Assembly (NCBI GenBank): GCA_017501345.1
Contig: JAFVXC010000032.1
Span: 43,097 to 107,096 of the forward strand
Direction of reading: 5' to 3'
DNA length: 64,000 nucleotides
Source of the DNA: Clostridia bacterium
Lineage (GTDB): Bacteria; Bacillota_A; Clostridia; Oscillospirales; CAG-272
The notes below the pieces were generated by a model that was not told where the DNA came from, searched no databases, and was given only the letters and a program-made list of their open reading frames with translations. Positions 53,104 to 61,596 of this stretch are shown in pieces. Each line of letters begins with the position of its first letter. Within the stretch, counting starts at the first letter, position 1. The position numbers and the translations under genes were made by a program.

Positions 53104-53829
53104 TTATACAAGGTCCTTATCGTTAATGTAATATGCCTCACCTGTATCCAGGCACAAAAGCATAGGTCGTCCTTTTTCCATAGCGGCTCCCGTATCAATG
53201 TCCCACCAACCGTCGGTTTTGATCATACGATCCCTGTATTGCTCGGAATAGCAGCACGTCGGTGTGTGACCAAAGATAACGGTATACTCCTTGGGATTAT
53301 ATTTCATTTCCAAAGAAGGACGATCCCATAACAGCTCCTCCATTGTATAATCCCCCAGCTTCTTGCTCGGAGAATAATTTCCCAGTCCGCTATGAACAAG
53401 CACAAAATTTTTGTCATTCACACAAACAGCTTCGATGAGCGGACATTCGTCGAGGTACTCCAGTATATCCTGCCGCGTTTCGGGTGTCTCCCGTGATAAA
53501 GCCCTCATCGTACAGCCACCGCCATTGGACTCCCAAAGGCTCAATAAGCCGATTTTCTTCTCATCAATTTCCTCAATGCTTTCTTCGCTTATCTCTTGAA
53601 ATACCCAACGATTGGATAAAAGCATCTGCTCGTGATTGCCTAAGATCAACTGTACGTTTGGCTGAACAAGCAGCCATTTCAGTATATCGACTCCGCCCTT
53701 GTCGTTGCGATCGATAACGTCTCCAAGTATATAGAGCCAATTATCTTCGTCATCGTAAAAATGAACGAGCTCGAGTAATTGCTTCAGGCAATCCATACGA
53801 CCGTGAAGATCGGACGTTACATATATCAT
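53104..53829 (-). CDS. Calcineurin-like metallophosphoesterase (PrpE/ApaH-like)
   Basis: A 241-residue phosphatase of the PPP superfamily. Metal ligands are in order: SDLHGRMD (D7, H9), LGDVIDRNDKGG, LGNHEQM, VHSGLG, and FGHTPTC. The size and the GDVIDR motif match bacterial serine/threonine protein phosphatases and diadenosine tetraphosphatases; which of these is its natural activity cannot be told. AGGAGA precedes the ATG. Single gene behind a perfect promoter. Confidence 0.88.
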   Translation of the reverse strand: MIYVTSDLHGRMDCLKQLLELVHFYDDEDNWLYILGDVIDRNDKGGVDILKWLLVQPNVQLILGNHEQMLLSNRWVFQEISEESIEEIDEKKIGLLSLWESNGGGCTMRALSRETPETRQDILEYLDECPLIEAVCVNDKNFVLVHSGLGNYSPSKKLGDYTMEELLWDRPSLEMKYNPKEYTVIFGHTPTCCYSEQYRDRMIKTDGWWDIDTGAAMEKGRPMLLCLDTGEAYYINDKDLV

Positions 53830-53867
53830 AGATGATCTCCTATCAGCTTAGCATTTCGTCTTGCTAT

Positions 53868-53896
53868 ATTATAGCAAATTTCTTACAGGGTGTCAA
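53868..53896 (-). promoter_or_regulatory. Consensus promoter of the metallophosphoesterase gene
   Basis: Minus-strand TTGACA (53891-53896), 17 bp, TATAAT (53868-53873), perfect consensus. Confidence 0.82.
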
Positions 53897-53973
53897 TGTT
53901 TTTGCAGAGGCAAACGTATATACGGCGCCAATTTCGAATATGCTATTCTAAAAAGCAACGTATAGGAGGTATT

Positions 53974-54498
53974 ATGAAACGATCAATCGGACTTTGGCAA
54001 CTGATGGGCTTTGCGGTAACGTCGCTTGGCGGAACGCTGCTGCATTTTCTATACGAATGGACGGGCAAGGCGGCATTCATCGCCCCCTTCGCCGGTGTGA
54101 ATGAATCAACGTGGGAGCATATGAAGCTGCTCTTCTGGCCGATGTTTATCTTTGCAATCGTGCAAAGCTTTTTCTTTCGTGATCGCAAGGATTTTTGGTG
54201 CGTCAAGCTGAAAGGAACCCTTCTCGGCCTCGTGCTGATCCCCGTTCTTTTTTACACCTACAACGGTGTGATCGGTACGTCCCCCGACTGGATCAACATT
54301 GTCATCTTCTTTCTCTCGGCGGCGATCGCCTATATTTACGAGACGAGGCTGTTCAGAAATAGCAGAACGGTGTGTAGATCCCAAAGGCGTGCAATCGCTC
54401 TTCTCGCTTTGATTGCCCTCTTCTTTGTGATCTTCACATTCGCCACACCCGAAATCGACGTCTTCAAGGATCCGACGACGGGAACTTACGGAATATAA
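53974..54498 (+). CDS. DUF6512-type membrane protein
   Basis: A 174-residue protein with five membrane helices. The sequence GGTLLHFLYEWTGKAAFIAP followed by GVNESTWEHMKLLFWPMFI matches the pattern I associate with DUF6512, a Clostridia family of unknown function. TAGGAGGT precedes the ATG at 53974. Own terminator follows. The upstream gap to the phosphatase contains the divergent phosphatase promoter. Confidence 0.75.
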   Translation: MKRSIGLWQLMGFAVTSLGGTLLHFLYEWTGKAAFIAPFAGVNESTWEHMKLLFWPMFIFAIVQSFFFRDRKDFWCVKLKGTLLGLVLIPVLFYTYNGVIGTSPDWINIVIFFLSAAIAYIYETRLFRNSRTVCRSQRRAIALLALIALFFVIFTFATPEIDVFKDPTTGTYGI

Positions 54499-54504
54499 GA
54501 AAAA

Positions 54505-54540
54505 GAGGCCTCGCTGATATCGGCGAAGCCTCGATTTTTA
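54505..54540 (+). terminator. Terminator after the DUF6512 gene
   Basis: GAGGCcTCGC (54505-54514) pairs with GCGAaGCCTC (54523-54532) with one mismatched pair, followed by GATTTTTATT. Confidence 0.8.
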
Positions 54541-54604
54541 TTCCCCATCTTTCAAAACGCTTTACGATTCATAAAAACTTCATAGTTTATTTACGGTTTA
54601 TCTA

Positions 54605-54633
54605 TTGATATTTGATACTTATTGATATATAAT
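54605..54633 (+). promoter_or_regulatory. Promoter of the PerR-like gene, with repeated TTGATA
   Basis: TTGATA (54605-54610), 17 bp, TATAAT (54628-54633). TTGATA recurs at 54612-54617 and 54622-54627 within the spacer, giving an AT-rich stretch that could serve as Fur/PerR-type operator. Confidence 0.7.
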
Positions 54634-54664
54634 ATCATCAGTAAAACGAAAGGGGGAAATCGAT

Positions 54665-55060
54665 ATCGCTGAAACAAGAAAAACGATGCAAAAAGAGATC
54701 GTCGCTACGACGCTGAAAACGATGCACAATCATCCGACGGCAGACGCGGTCTATGAGACCGTCCATCTGACCTACCCGTCGATCAGCAAAGCGACCGTCT
54801 ACCGAATTTTGAATCAGATGGCGCAGGATGGCACCGCCTTAAAGGTCTCCGTCCCCGACGCCGCCGACCGTTTTGACGACACCTGTGACCCACACTATCA
54901 CATCCGCTGTACAACCTGCGGACGCGTCGAGGATCTTATGATCCCGCTTTACGATCTGCCCAATATCCCGCGAGAAAACGCCTGTGGATTTCGCGTGACG
55001 GGCTGTTCCCTCCTCTTCCGCGGCCTCTGCCCGAGCTGCGAAGCGGAAGCATCCGAATAA
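54665..55060 (+). CDS. Fur/PerR-family peroxide or metal regulator, apparent ATC start
   Basis: A Fur-superfamily repressor, nearest to PerR. The winged helix covers MHNHPTADAVYETVHLTYPS and SKATVYRILNQMAQDG; the metal part has DPHYHIRC and two CxxC pairs (CTTC and CPSC) for structural zinc. The reading with good family length begins AETRKTMQKE, preceded at the right distance by AGGGGG (54651-54656), which puts an ATC at 54665 in the start position. The first in-frame ATG (54686) has no ribosome site. It lies 119 bp before reverse rubrerythrin, which PerR commonly controls. Confidence 0.82.
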   Translation: MAETRKTMQKEIVATTLKTMHNHPTADAVYETVHLTYPSISKATVYRILNQMAQDGTALKVSVPDAADRFDDTCDPHYHIRCTTCGRVEDLMIPLYDLPNIPRENACGFRVTGCSLLFRGLCPSCEAEASE

Positions 55061-55179
55061 GGATGCAACAATCATTTTCGAAAGATTTTCGGCATTGCCG
55101 AGCTCTTATGTGCCTGTAAAGGCATACACAATCATTAACAATAATAAAATTTTTGAAAAAGAAAAAGGAGATTACTACT

Positions 55180-55731
55180 ATGGCAAAATGGAGATGCACC
55201 GTATGCGGCGAAATCGTTGAGGGACCCAATCCCCCTGAAAAGTGCCCCCTTTGCAAGGCACCCGCATCGAAGTTCGAGGAGATTAAGGAGGACGGCAAGC
55301 TCGACTGGGCTGCTGAGCACGTAGTCGGCGTTGCGCAGGGCGTGCCGCAGGACATCATCGAGGGTCTGCGTGCAAACTTCAACGGTGAATGCACCGAGGT
55401 CGGTATGTACCTTGCAATGGCACGTGTTGCACACCGCGAGGGCTACCCCGAGATCGGTCTGTACTGGGAAAAGGCAGCATACGAGGAGGCTGAGCACGCA
55501 GCAAAGTTCGCAGAGCTTCTCGGCGAATGCGTATCCACCTCCACGAAGGAGAACCTGACCGTTCGTGTTGCGGCTGAAAACGGCGCAACGATGGGCAAGT
55601 TCGAGCTCGCAAAGAGAGCGAAGGAAGAGGGACTTGACGCGATCCACGACACCGTTCACGAGATGGCTCGTGACGAGGCTCGCCACGGTCGCGCTTTCCA
55701 GGGTCTGCTTGAGAGATACTTCGGGAAGTAA
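55180..55731 (+). CDS. Reverse rubrerythrin
   Basis: A 183-residue non-heme iron peroxidase with the rubredoxin domain first: [12 protein letters not shown] and [13 protein letters not shown] (two CxxC, residues 5-24 or so), then a four-helix ferritin-like domain with diiron ligands in [32 protein letters not shown] and [13 protein letters not shown]. This order defines the reverse rubrerythrins, used by anaerobes to reduce H2O2 with NADH-derived electrons. AAAGGAG precedes the ATG. The PerR-like gene upstream is its probable repressor. Confidence 0.95.
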   Translation: MAKWRCTVCGEIVEGPNPPEKCPLCKAPASKFEEIKEDGKLDWAAEHVVGVAQGVPQDIIEGLRANFNGECTEVGMYLAMARVAHREGYPEIGLYWEKAAYEEAEHAAKFAELLGECVSTSTKENLTVRVAAENGATMGKFELAKRAKEEGLDAIHDTVHEMARDEARHGRAFQGLLERYFGK

Positions 55732-55745
55732 TTTTTCAAAAACCT

Positions 55746-55786
55746 AACAACAAAGCGGAGGCATATGCCTCCGCTTTGTTGTTTTT
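55746..55786. terminator. Perfect-palindrome bidirectional terminator
   Basis: A 38-bp perfect palindrome (55746-55783), centred on GCATATGC with AAAGCGGAGG arms, lies between the converging rubrerythrin and GNAT genes and is followed by a T run on the plus strand. Confidence 0.9.
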
Positions 55787-55790
55787 ATCT

Positions 55791-56294
55791 TTACTTCAAA
55801 TTCAAATACATATAATCAAACGACACGGTTTCACCCGCGATTTTAAAAAATGCGGGGTGCGTTCCGAATTTTTTGAAGCCGAATTTTTCATATAGGCGTA
55901 TTGCTCTCCGATTATCGCTCCGCACCTGCAGATCGATCACGTCAAAGGAGTTTTCCTTCGCAAACGCGATGATCTCAGCAAGTAAAGCACTGCCGATCCC
56001 CTTTCCCCAAAACGCCTTCAGTATCGTCACGCTGACCTCTCCGCGGTGCCCCATTCGACGAGGAAGACGGCTCAAGCTCGCATTTCCGATGATTTCCCCA
56101 TTTTCCTTAGCAACAAGCATCACCTCGTCACGCGAGGATTCCATTTGAAAAAGAAATGCTTCTTCCGATTCAACCGAAAAAGAAAGCCCTTCCGAGCCGA
56201 ACGATAAATTCTCTGTTTCACCGCCCACCCGCCTTAAATACGCAAGAATGTTTTCTGCATCCGCAGGCGTTGCCTTTTCAATCATAATGCTCAT
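55791..56294 (-). CDS. GNAT-family N-acetyltransferase
   Basis: A 167-residue acetyltransferase. The acetyl-CoA loop is FWGKGIGSALLAEIIAFA (about 98-115), preceded by EVSVTILKAF and followed by the C-terminal LQVRSDNRRAIRLYEKFGFK. AAAGGA stands 9 bp before the ATG at 56294. Substrate unknown; relatives acetylate ribosomal proteins, amines or small molecules. Confidence 0.9.
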   Translation of the reverse strand: MSIMIEKATPADAENILAYLRRVGGETENLSFGSEGLSFSVESEEAFLFQMESSRDEVMLVAKENGEIIGNASLSRLPRRMGHRGEVSVTILKAFWGKGIGSALLAEIIAFAKENSFDVIDLQVRSDNRRAIRLYEKFGFKKFGTHPAFFKIAGETVSFDYMYLNLK

Positions 56295-56443
56295 CGTTAG
56301 TTTTCCTTTCAAAGCACTTCATATTATACTCTTCCCAATTTATTATAGCATAAACAAGGCAGTTTTTCAAGTAATACAATTGAATAAGCTCTAATTCTAA
56401 CCACGCGACTGACTGAAACTGACTGAACACTTTGCTCTTTTAG

Positions 56444-56472
56444 TTGACACCGTCGGATTTCTGTGCTATACT
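56444..56472 (+). promoter_or_regulatory. Promoter of the pseudouridine synthase gene
   Basis: TTGACA (56444-56449), 17 bp, TATACT (56467-56472); one mismatch to consensus. GGAAGGGAG follows as ribosome site. Confidence 0.82.
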
Positions 56473-56506
56473 ATCCTTGTATCTTGTGTCGGAAGGGAGC
56501 TCTTCT

Positions 56507-57229
56507 ATGCCTAAAATGCGTCTCGACAAGTTTATATCTTCAAGCGGGCTTCTCTCGCGCAGTGAATGTGCGAAGGCGGCGAAGCTGGGACGGATCGCGG
56601 TAAACGGCGCGGTCATAAAAAGCACATCCGTGCAGATCGATCCCGACGTCGACCGCATCACGCTCGACGGTGCACCGATCCGCTACGAGGAATTTGTCTA
56701 CGTGATGCTGCATAAGCCCGACGGCTATGTCAGCGCGACCGAGGACGGACGCGATCCTACCGTGCTTGAATTACTGCCCCGTGAACTCAGGAAGCGTGAC
56801 CTCTTCCCCTGCGGACGCCTCGACAAGCACACGACGGGGCTGATGCTCATCACCGACAACGGCCCGCTCGGTCACAGGCTTCTCTCGCCGAAGCATCACG
56901 TCGCGAAGACCTATGCATTTACGGCAAAATTTCCGATCTCGGATGAGGACATCCGCGCGCTCGAATCGGGTGTTCCGATCGAAACGAAGGACGGCGGCTC
57001 GTATCTAACGAAGCCCGCACGCGTTACGTTGACAAACGACGCACGCACCGAAGGGTGCATCACGCTCGTCGAGGGTAAATATCATCAGATCAAGCTGATG
57101 CTCGTCGCGGTACACAATCAGATCACGGCGCTCACACGCGTCACCTTCGGGCCTCTTACGCTCGATCCCGATTTGAAGCCGGGCGAATGGCGCTATCTGA
57201 CCGAGGACGAGGTCAAAGCGTTGGAATGA
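56507..57229 (+). CDS. RsuA-family 16S rRNA pseudouridine synthase
   Basis: A 240-residue pseudouridine synthase. An S4 RNA-binding domain (MRLDKFISSSGLLSRSECAK, about 4-50) precedes the catalytic domain with FPCGRLDKHTTGLMLITDNG, whose Asp (D106) is the nucleophile, and the late EGKYHQIKLML segment. Size and the S4 domain point to RsuA, which modifies U516 of 16S rRNA, rather than RluB/RluF. The ATG at 56507 follows GGAAGGGAG; earlier in-frame codons fall inside the promoter. Confidence 0.92.
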   Translation: MPKMRLDKFISSSGLLSRSECAKAAKLGRIAVNGAVIKSTSVQIDPDVDRITLDGAPIRYEEFVYVMLHKPDGYVSATEDGRDPTVLELLPRELRKRDLFPCGRLDKHTTGLMLITDNGPLGHRLLSPKHHVAKTYAFTAKFPISDEDIRALESGVPIETKDGGSYLTKPARVTLTNDARTEGCITLVEGKYHQIKLMLVAVHNQITALTRVTFGPLTLDPDLKPGEWRYLTEDEVKALE

Positions 57230-57395
57230 TTTTTTGCGGGGCGAGAAACTTTTTGAAAAAAGCTTTCCCGCCCCGCACCCCACCCTTCAAAAACTTTTCA
57301 TGATAATGGATGTCATCCTTTTTCAAAGTTCTTTGGAGATAGGGGCGCGGGGGAAGAATCCTTTCTCGAAAGAAAGGTTCTTCCCCCGCAAAAAC
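57230..57395. repeat. Composite intergenic repeat with two GC-rich hairpins
   Basis: Two long stem-loops sit in the gap between the pseudouridine synthase and an AraC gene. The first spans 57236-57276 (GCGGGGCGAGAAA against TTTCCCGCCCCGC). The second spans 57347-57389 (GCGGGGGAAGAA against TTCTTCCCCCGC, with inner CCTTTCT/AGAAAGG). Between them are CAAAAACTTTTCATG and TTTTTCAAAGTTCTTTGGAG. The first may terminate the synthase gene, but the whole resembles a dispersed intergenic repeat of Clostridia. Confidence 0.6.
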
Positions 57396-57400
57396 TATCC

Positions 57401-58225
57401 CTAGAGCAACGACTCCCGCGTTCGGGGCAGGTCGCGCATACGGAATTTCAGCGCGGAGATGCCAACCTTTGCAGAAAAGAATTCCGAAAAATAGTTTTCG
57501 TTCTCAAATCCGACCGCATAAGCGATCTCCTTTACCGACAGATCGGTTTCAAGGAGAAGCCGCTGGCTTTCGGTGAGGCGCTTATTCAGAATATACTGCT
57601 TCGGGCTGATATGAAACGCTGATTTGAAGGAGTTTGAAAAGTACATCGTGCTGATATTCATCAGCGATGCGAGCTCGGAAAGCGAAATATTTTTCTTATA
57701 GTTTTCCTCGATGTAATACAGCACCCGCTCAAACCGCAGGAGGCTATGCCTATCCACGACCGGCTCGGTAAAGAAGTCCGCAAGCAAAAGATCCATAGCT
57801 CCCCGCACCTTCATATGGGCGTCGGGGGTATTTTTTGTGTAGTTTTCCACGACCGTTTCAAAAAGCGATTCGGTAAACGTATTCCCCTTCACGCAGTACC
57901 GTCCCGACAAATAACGATATAGCCCGAACACGAGCGAATCCGATTGAAAATGAACGTAATACTTGTTCATTTCCCCATCGATCTCACTTTGCAGCACCGA
58001 AAAGGCAGGAATAAAATAGACGTTCCCGGGAAGTAGCTCAATATCGCAGTCTACAAGATGAATCACTGCCCTTCCGCCCACCGTGTCGGTGCGGTAATAG
58101 AGCCGATGATAGCCGATCTGATGATGCTTCAGATTCCATTTTACGCGGTTCCACTCTTCCCCGATATCCCGCCGCTCGGCAAATGCGACCGAATAGGTAT
58201 TGTGTTCGAAAATCCTTTCGCTCAA
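57401..58225 (-). CDS. AraC-family regulator of the fucose locus
   Basis: A 274-residue regulator with an N-terminal cupin-type sensor (IELLPGNVYFIPAFSVLQ, about 60-78) and a C-terminal double HTH (SLSELASLMNISTMYFSNSF, then SVKEIAYAVGFENENYFSEF, ending VGISALKFRMRDL). I start it at a TTG at 58225 because GGGAGGTGA lies 4 bp upstream; a GTG at 58249 would place that ribosome site inside the gene. Divergent from fucI with overlapping promoters, so it very likely controls fucI-GH172 and itself. Confidence 0.88.
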   Translation of the reverse strand: MSERIFEHNTYSVAFAERRDIGEEWNRVKWNLKHHQIGYHRLYYRTDTVGGRAVIHLVDCDIELLPGNVYFIPAFSVLQSEIDGEMNKYYVHFQSDSLVFGLYRYLSGRYCVKGNTFTESLFETVVENYTKNTPDAHMKVRGAMDLLLADFFTEPVVDRHSLLRFERVLYYIEENYKKNISLSELASLMNISTMYFSNSFKSAFHISPKQYILNKRLTESQRLLLETDLSVKEIAYAVGFENENYFSEFFSAKVGISALKFRMRDLPRTRESLL

Positions 58226-58286
58226 CCCGTCACCTCCCGAAAACGCCACACCTATGTTTTGTTAATATTTTTGTGGATTTCGCTTA

Positions 58287-58323
58287 TTGAAAATATTATA
58301 AACCGAATTTATAATAAAGTCAA
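58287..58323. promoter_or_regulatory. Face-to-face divergent promoters under a 23-bp inverted repeat
   Basis: Plus strand: TTGAAA (58287-58292), 17 bp, TATAAT (58310-58315), for fucI. Minus strand: TTGACT (58318-58323), 17 bp, TATAAT (58295-58300), for the AraC gene. The inverted repeat TATTATAAA (58294-58302) / TTTATAATA (58308-58316) covers both -10 boxes. The two polymerases cannot bind together. Confidence 0.75.
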
Positions 58324-58379
58324 GGAATTTTCAGAAAAACCGAGTTTTTTTACGGTAATATAGAAAGGAGTTCAGTATT

Positions 58380-60182
58380 ATGGCAGAAAACAGACTGATC
58401 GGCGAATATCCCGTAATCGGAATCCGTCCCGTGATCGACGGAAGGCGCGGACCGCTTCGCGTAAGAGAATCCCTTGAGGAGCAAACAATGAATATGGCGA
58501 GGAATGCCGCAAAGCTCCTTACGGAGAATCTGCGCTACTCGAACGGTGAGCCCGTTCGCACCGTCATTGCAGATACCACGATCGGCCGCGTTGCAGAGGC
58601 TGCGGCGTGTGCCGAAAAATTCCGTCGCGAGGGTGTCTCGATCACCTTGACCGTAACTCCCTGCTGGTGCTACGGCTCGGAAACGATGGATATGGACCCG
58701 CACACGATCAAGGGCGTATGGGGCTTCAACGGCACCGAGCGTCCGGGAGCCGTCTACCTTGCCGCGGTGCTTGCGGCGCACGCGCAGAAGGGACTCCCCG
58801 CATTCGGCATCTACGGTCACGACGTGCAGGACGCAGATGATACTTCGATCCCCGAGGACGTAGAGGAAAAGCTGCTCCGCTTCGGTCGTGCCGCAATCGC
58901 CGCCGCTACGATGCGCGGTAAGTCCTATCTTCAGATCGGATCTGTCTGTATGGGCATTGCAGGCTCACAGATCGACGTAGATTTTATGGAGGATTATCTC
59001 GGTATGCGTGTCGAATCGGTCGACGAGGTCGAGATCATTCGTCGCATACAGGAAAAGATCTATGACGAAGAGGAATACACGCGTGCACTTGCGTGGGCAA
59101 AGGAAAAATGCAGGCTTGGCTATGACAAAAATCCGCCCGAATTCCGTAAGAGTGATGCAGAAAACGAAAAGGATTTCGAATTCTGTGTTTTGATGGCTGT
59201 CATCATCAAGGACCTGATGAACGGCAACAAGAATCTGCCTCTGGGACGCGAGGAGGAGGCGGTCGGGCACAATGCGATCGCCGCCGGCTTTCAAGGACAG
59301 CGTCAGTGGACCGACTTCTATCCGAACTGTGACTTTGGTGAGGCGATCCTCAACACCTCGTTTGACTGGAACGGCGCCCGTGAGCCCTATATTCTCGCAA
59401 CCGAAAATGACACGCTGAACGGCATCGGTATGCTCTTTATGAAGCTCCTCACGAATCGTGCACAGATTTTTGCAGACGTTCGCACCTATTGGTCCGGAGA
59501 CGCAGTTAAGCGTGCTACGGGCTACGAGATCACGGGCAAGGCAAAGGAGGCGGACGGCTTCATTCACCTCATCAACTCGGGCGCTGCCTGCCTCGACGCA
59601 AGCTGTCGCGCGGTAGACGAAAACGGCTGTCCCACAATGAAGCCGTGGTATGACATCACAGAGGCGGATCGTGAAGCGATTCTCGCGGCAACCGAATGGG
59701 CACCTGCAGATCTCGGCTACTTCCGCGGCGGCGGCTTCTCCTCGCGCTTCGTCACAAAGGCAGAGATCCCCTGCACGATGATCCGTCTGAATCTCGTAAA
59801 AGGACTCGGCCCTGTCCTGCAGATCGCAGAGGGCTACACGGTCGAGCTTCCCGACGAGGTGACCGACGTGCTTTGGAAGCGCACCGACTACACCTGGCCC
59901 TGCACCTGGTTCGTTCCGCGCTGTGACGGAAGGAGCGGTTCACCGTTTGAGAACGCGTATGAGGTTATGAATCATTGGGGTGCCAATCACGGCGCGATCA
60001 GCTACGGCCACATCGGTGCCGATCTCATCACGCTTGCTTCAATGCTTCGCATTCCCGTTTGTATGCACAACGTCCCCGAAAAGGACATTTTCCGCCCTGC
60101 CGTATGGAACGCCTTCGGTAGTGACAAGGAGGGTCAGGATTACCGTGCTTGCGCCGCTTACGGCCCTTTGTTCAAGAAATAA
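58380..60182 (+). CDS. fucI: L-fucose isomerase
   Basis: A 600-residue Mn2+-dependent isomerase that converts L-fucose to L-fuculose (also D-arabinose to D-ribulose). Length fits family (590-610). Recognisable stretches are [20 protein letters not shown] at the N-terminus, [48 protein letters not shown] and the C-terminal [20 protein letters not shown]. It is followed after 26 bp by a GH172 gene and is divergent from an AraC regulator. Fuculokinase and aldolase are not in the window. Confidence 0.95.
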   Translation: MAENRLIGEYPVIGIRPVIDGRRGPLRVRESLEEQTMNMARNAAKLLTENLRYSNGEPVRTVIADTTIGRVAEAAACAEKFRREGVSITLTVTPCWCYGSETMDMDPHTIKGVWGFNGTERPGAVYLAAVLAAHAQKGLPAFGIYGHDVQDADDTSIPEDVEEKLLRFGRAAIAAATMRGKSYLQIGSVCMGIAGSQIDVDFMEDYLGMRVESVDEVEIIRRIQEKIYDEEEYTRALAWAKEKCRLGYDKNPPEFRKSDAENEKDFEFCVLMAVIIKDLMNGNKNLPLGREEEAVGHNAIAAGFQGQRQWTDFYPNCDFGEAILNTSFDWNGAREPYILATENDTLNGIGMLFMKLLTNRAQIFADVRTYWSGDAVKRATGYEITGKAKEADGFIHLINSGAACLDASCRAVDENGCPTMKPWYDITEADREAILAATEWAPADLGYFRGGGFSSRFVTKAEIPCTMIRLNLVKGLGPVLQIAEGYTVELPDEVTDVLWKRTDYTWPCTWFVPRCDGRSGSPFENAYEVMNHWGANHGAISYGHIGADLITLASMLRIPVCMHNVPEKDIFRPAVWNAFGSDKEGQDYRACAAYGPLFKK

Positions 60183-60208
60183 AATAATGCAAAAAGAGGT
60201 ATATTGTT

Positions 60209-61297
60209 ATGTTTTCAGGTATTCATAATTCTTTAAGCAGCTTACATCTTCTCTCGAACGCCAAGACCCGTTCGATCTGTGCTGAAAATCCTACGGGCGA
60301 GAAGGGTAAGGGCGGTATGGCAACCGATGGCACGGGCGCACACGCATCAGAGGGTCTCGGACAGAAGTGGAAGGTCAGTCCTTCCTACCACGTACAGCCG
60401 GGTGAGACGCTCACGCTCGCAGATATCGAGGGTCCCGGTGCGATCCAGCACATCTGGATGACGATCGGACGCTTCAAGGGTCGGGACTTCTGGAGAAATA
60501 TGATCCTCCGCTTCTATTGGGACGATCAGGAGTATCCCTCGGTCGAGGTTCCCGTCGGCGACTTTTTTGCGAACGGATGGAACGAGTACGCACACGTCAA
60601 TTCCCTCGCAGTTTGTACAAATCCCGCACGCGGCTTTAACTGCTACTGGACGATGCCCTTCCGTAAGCGCGCACGAATCACGATTGAAAACCGCTTCTTT
60701 GAACCGCTCACCGTTTACTATCAGATCGACTACGTCGAAGCCGAGGTCGAAGAGGACAGCGCGTATTTCTGTGCATCCTTCCGACGGGAAAACCCCGTAA
60801 CCTATATGCAGGACTACACGATCATCGATGGCATCAAGGGAAAGGGTCAGTACGTCGGCACCTACCTCGCGTGGCAGGTCAATAACTGCGGCTGGTGGGG
60901 AGAGGGTGAGATCAAGTTCTTTATGGACGGAGACACCGAATTCCCGACGATCTGCGGTACGGGCACCGAGGACTATATTTGCGGCGCCTACAATTTTGAC
61001 GTTCCGGGACAAGGCTACACCGCCTTTTCAACGCCGTACAGCGGACTTCCGCAGGTCATTCGTCCCGACGGACTCTACCGCTCGCAGACACGCTTCGGTA
61101 TGTATCGTTGGCACATCACCGACCCGATCCGCTTTGAAACCGACCTCCGCGTAACGATTCAGGATCTCGGATGGCGCGCCGATAAGCGTTATCTCCCGCA
61201 GCAGAGCGATATTGCATCGGTCGCGTACTGGTATCAGACGCTTCCGACCTCCCCGCTGAAGCCGCTCGGCTCGGTGGATGAGCTGGAAATCATATAA
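60209..61297 (+). CDS. DUF2961 protein, glycoside hydrolase family 172
   Basis: A 362-residue DUF2961 protein. Characterised members (GH172) act on alpha-D-arabinofuranosides, beta-D-arabinofuranosides or difructose dianhydride. Family parts are GPGAIQHIWMTIGRFKGRDF (about 75-95), VEVPVGDFFANGW, the NPARGFNCYWTMPFRKRARI region, and CGTGTEDYICGAYNFDVPGQ (about 252-272), which carries the catalytic acids of the family. No signal peptide, so it acts on imported oligosaccharides. Its place after fucI, which can also isomerise D-arabinose, suggests a D-arabinofuranose or fucose-type substrate. Confidence 0.88.
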   Translation: MFSGIHNSLSSLHLLSNAKTRSICAENPTGEKGKGGMATDGTGAHASEGLGQKWKVSPSYHVQPGETLTLADIEGPGAIQHIWMTIGRFKGRDFWRNMILRFYWDDQEYPSVEVPVGDFFANGWNEYAHVNSLAVCTNPARGFNCYWTMPFRKRARITIENRFFEPLTVYYQIDYVEAEVEEDSAYFCASFRRENPVTYMQDYTIIDGIKGKGQYVGTYLAWQVNNCGWWGEGEIKFFMDGDTEFPTICGTGTEDYICGAYNFDVPGQGYTAFSTPYSGLPQVIRPDGLYRSQTRFGMYRWHITDPIRFETDLRVTIQDLGWRADKRYLPQQSDIASVAYWYQTLPTSPLKPLGSVDELEII

Positions 61298-61304
61298 TGA
61301 ACAA

Positions 61305-61338
61305 AGGGCTGTCGCGCTGTGACAGCCCTGTTCTGTTT
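61305..61338 (+). terminator. Terminator of fucI-GH172
   Basis: AGGGCTGTC (61305-61313) pairs with GACAGCCCT (61321-61329), then GTTCTGTTTTC. Confidence 0.8.
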
Positions 61339-61547
61339 TCATCTGTGCTTGTGCGATCGACCGCATCGTACTCGTAACGAATGACCTTGCCGTAAGTATC
61401 GGTGTAGCTCGTGACACGGTTGAGTGCATCGTAGGTTCTCGAGATCGTGCCGTGGCTGTCGGTCACAGTCAGTACGTTGCCGTTCTCGTCGTAGGTATAG
61501 CCTACCGTCTCCTCGGGGGAGATATAGCTGGTAATTTTCCCATTGAG
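61334..61547 (-). pseudogene. RHS-repeat fragment
   Basis: In the frame starting just after a TGA at 61548-61550, the minus strand reads KITSYISPEETVGYTYDENG, then NVLTVTDSHGTISRTYDALN, then RVTSYTDTYGKVIRYEYDAV: three YD-type RHS repeats. There is no start codon, and the frame runs on through the GH172 terminator to a stop at 61290. It is a broken piece from the middle of an RHS/YD-repeat protein. Confidence 0.85.
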
Positions 61548-61551
61548 TCAT

Positions 61552-61592
61552 AAAAAATCCGCATTGGAAATGAAACTCAAATCCAATGCGGA
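61552..61592 (-). terminator. Terminator of the 161-residue membrane protein gene
   Basis: TCCGCATTGGA (61558-61568) pairs with TCCAATGCGGA (61582-61592); on the minus strand the stem is followed by TTTTTT. Confidence 0.85.
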
Positions 61593-61596
61593 AAAA

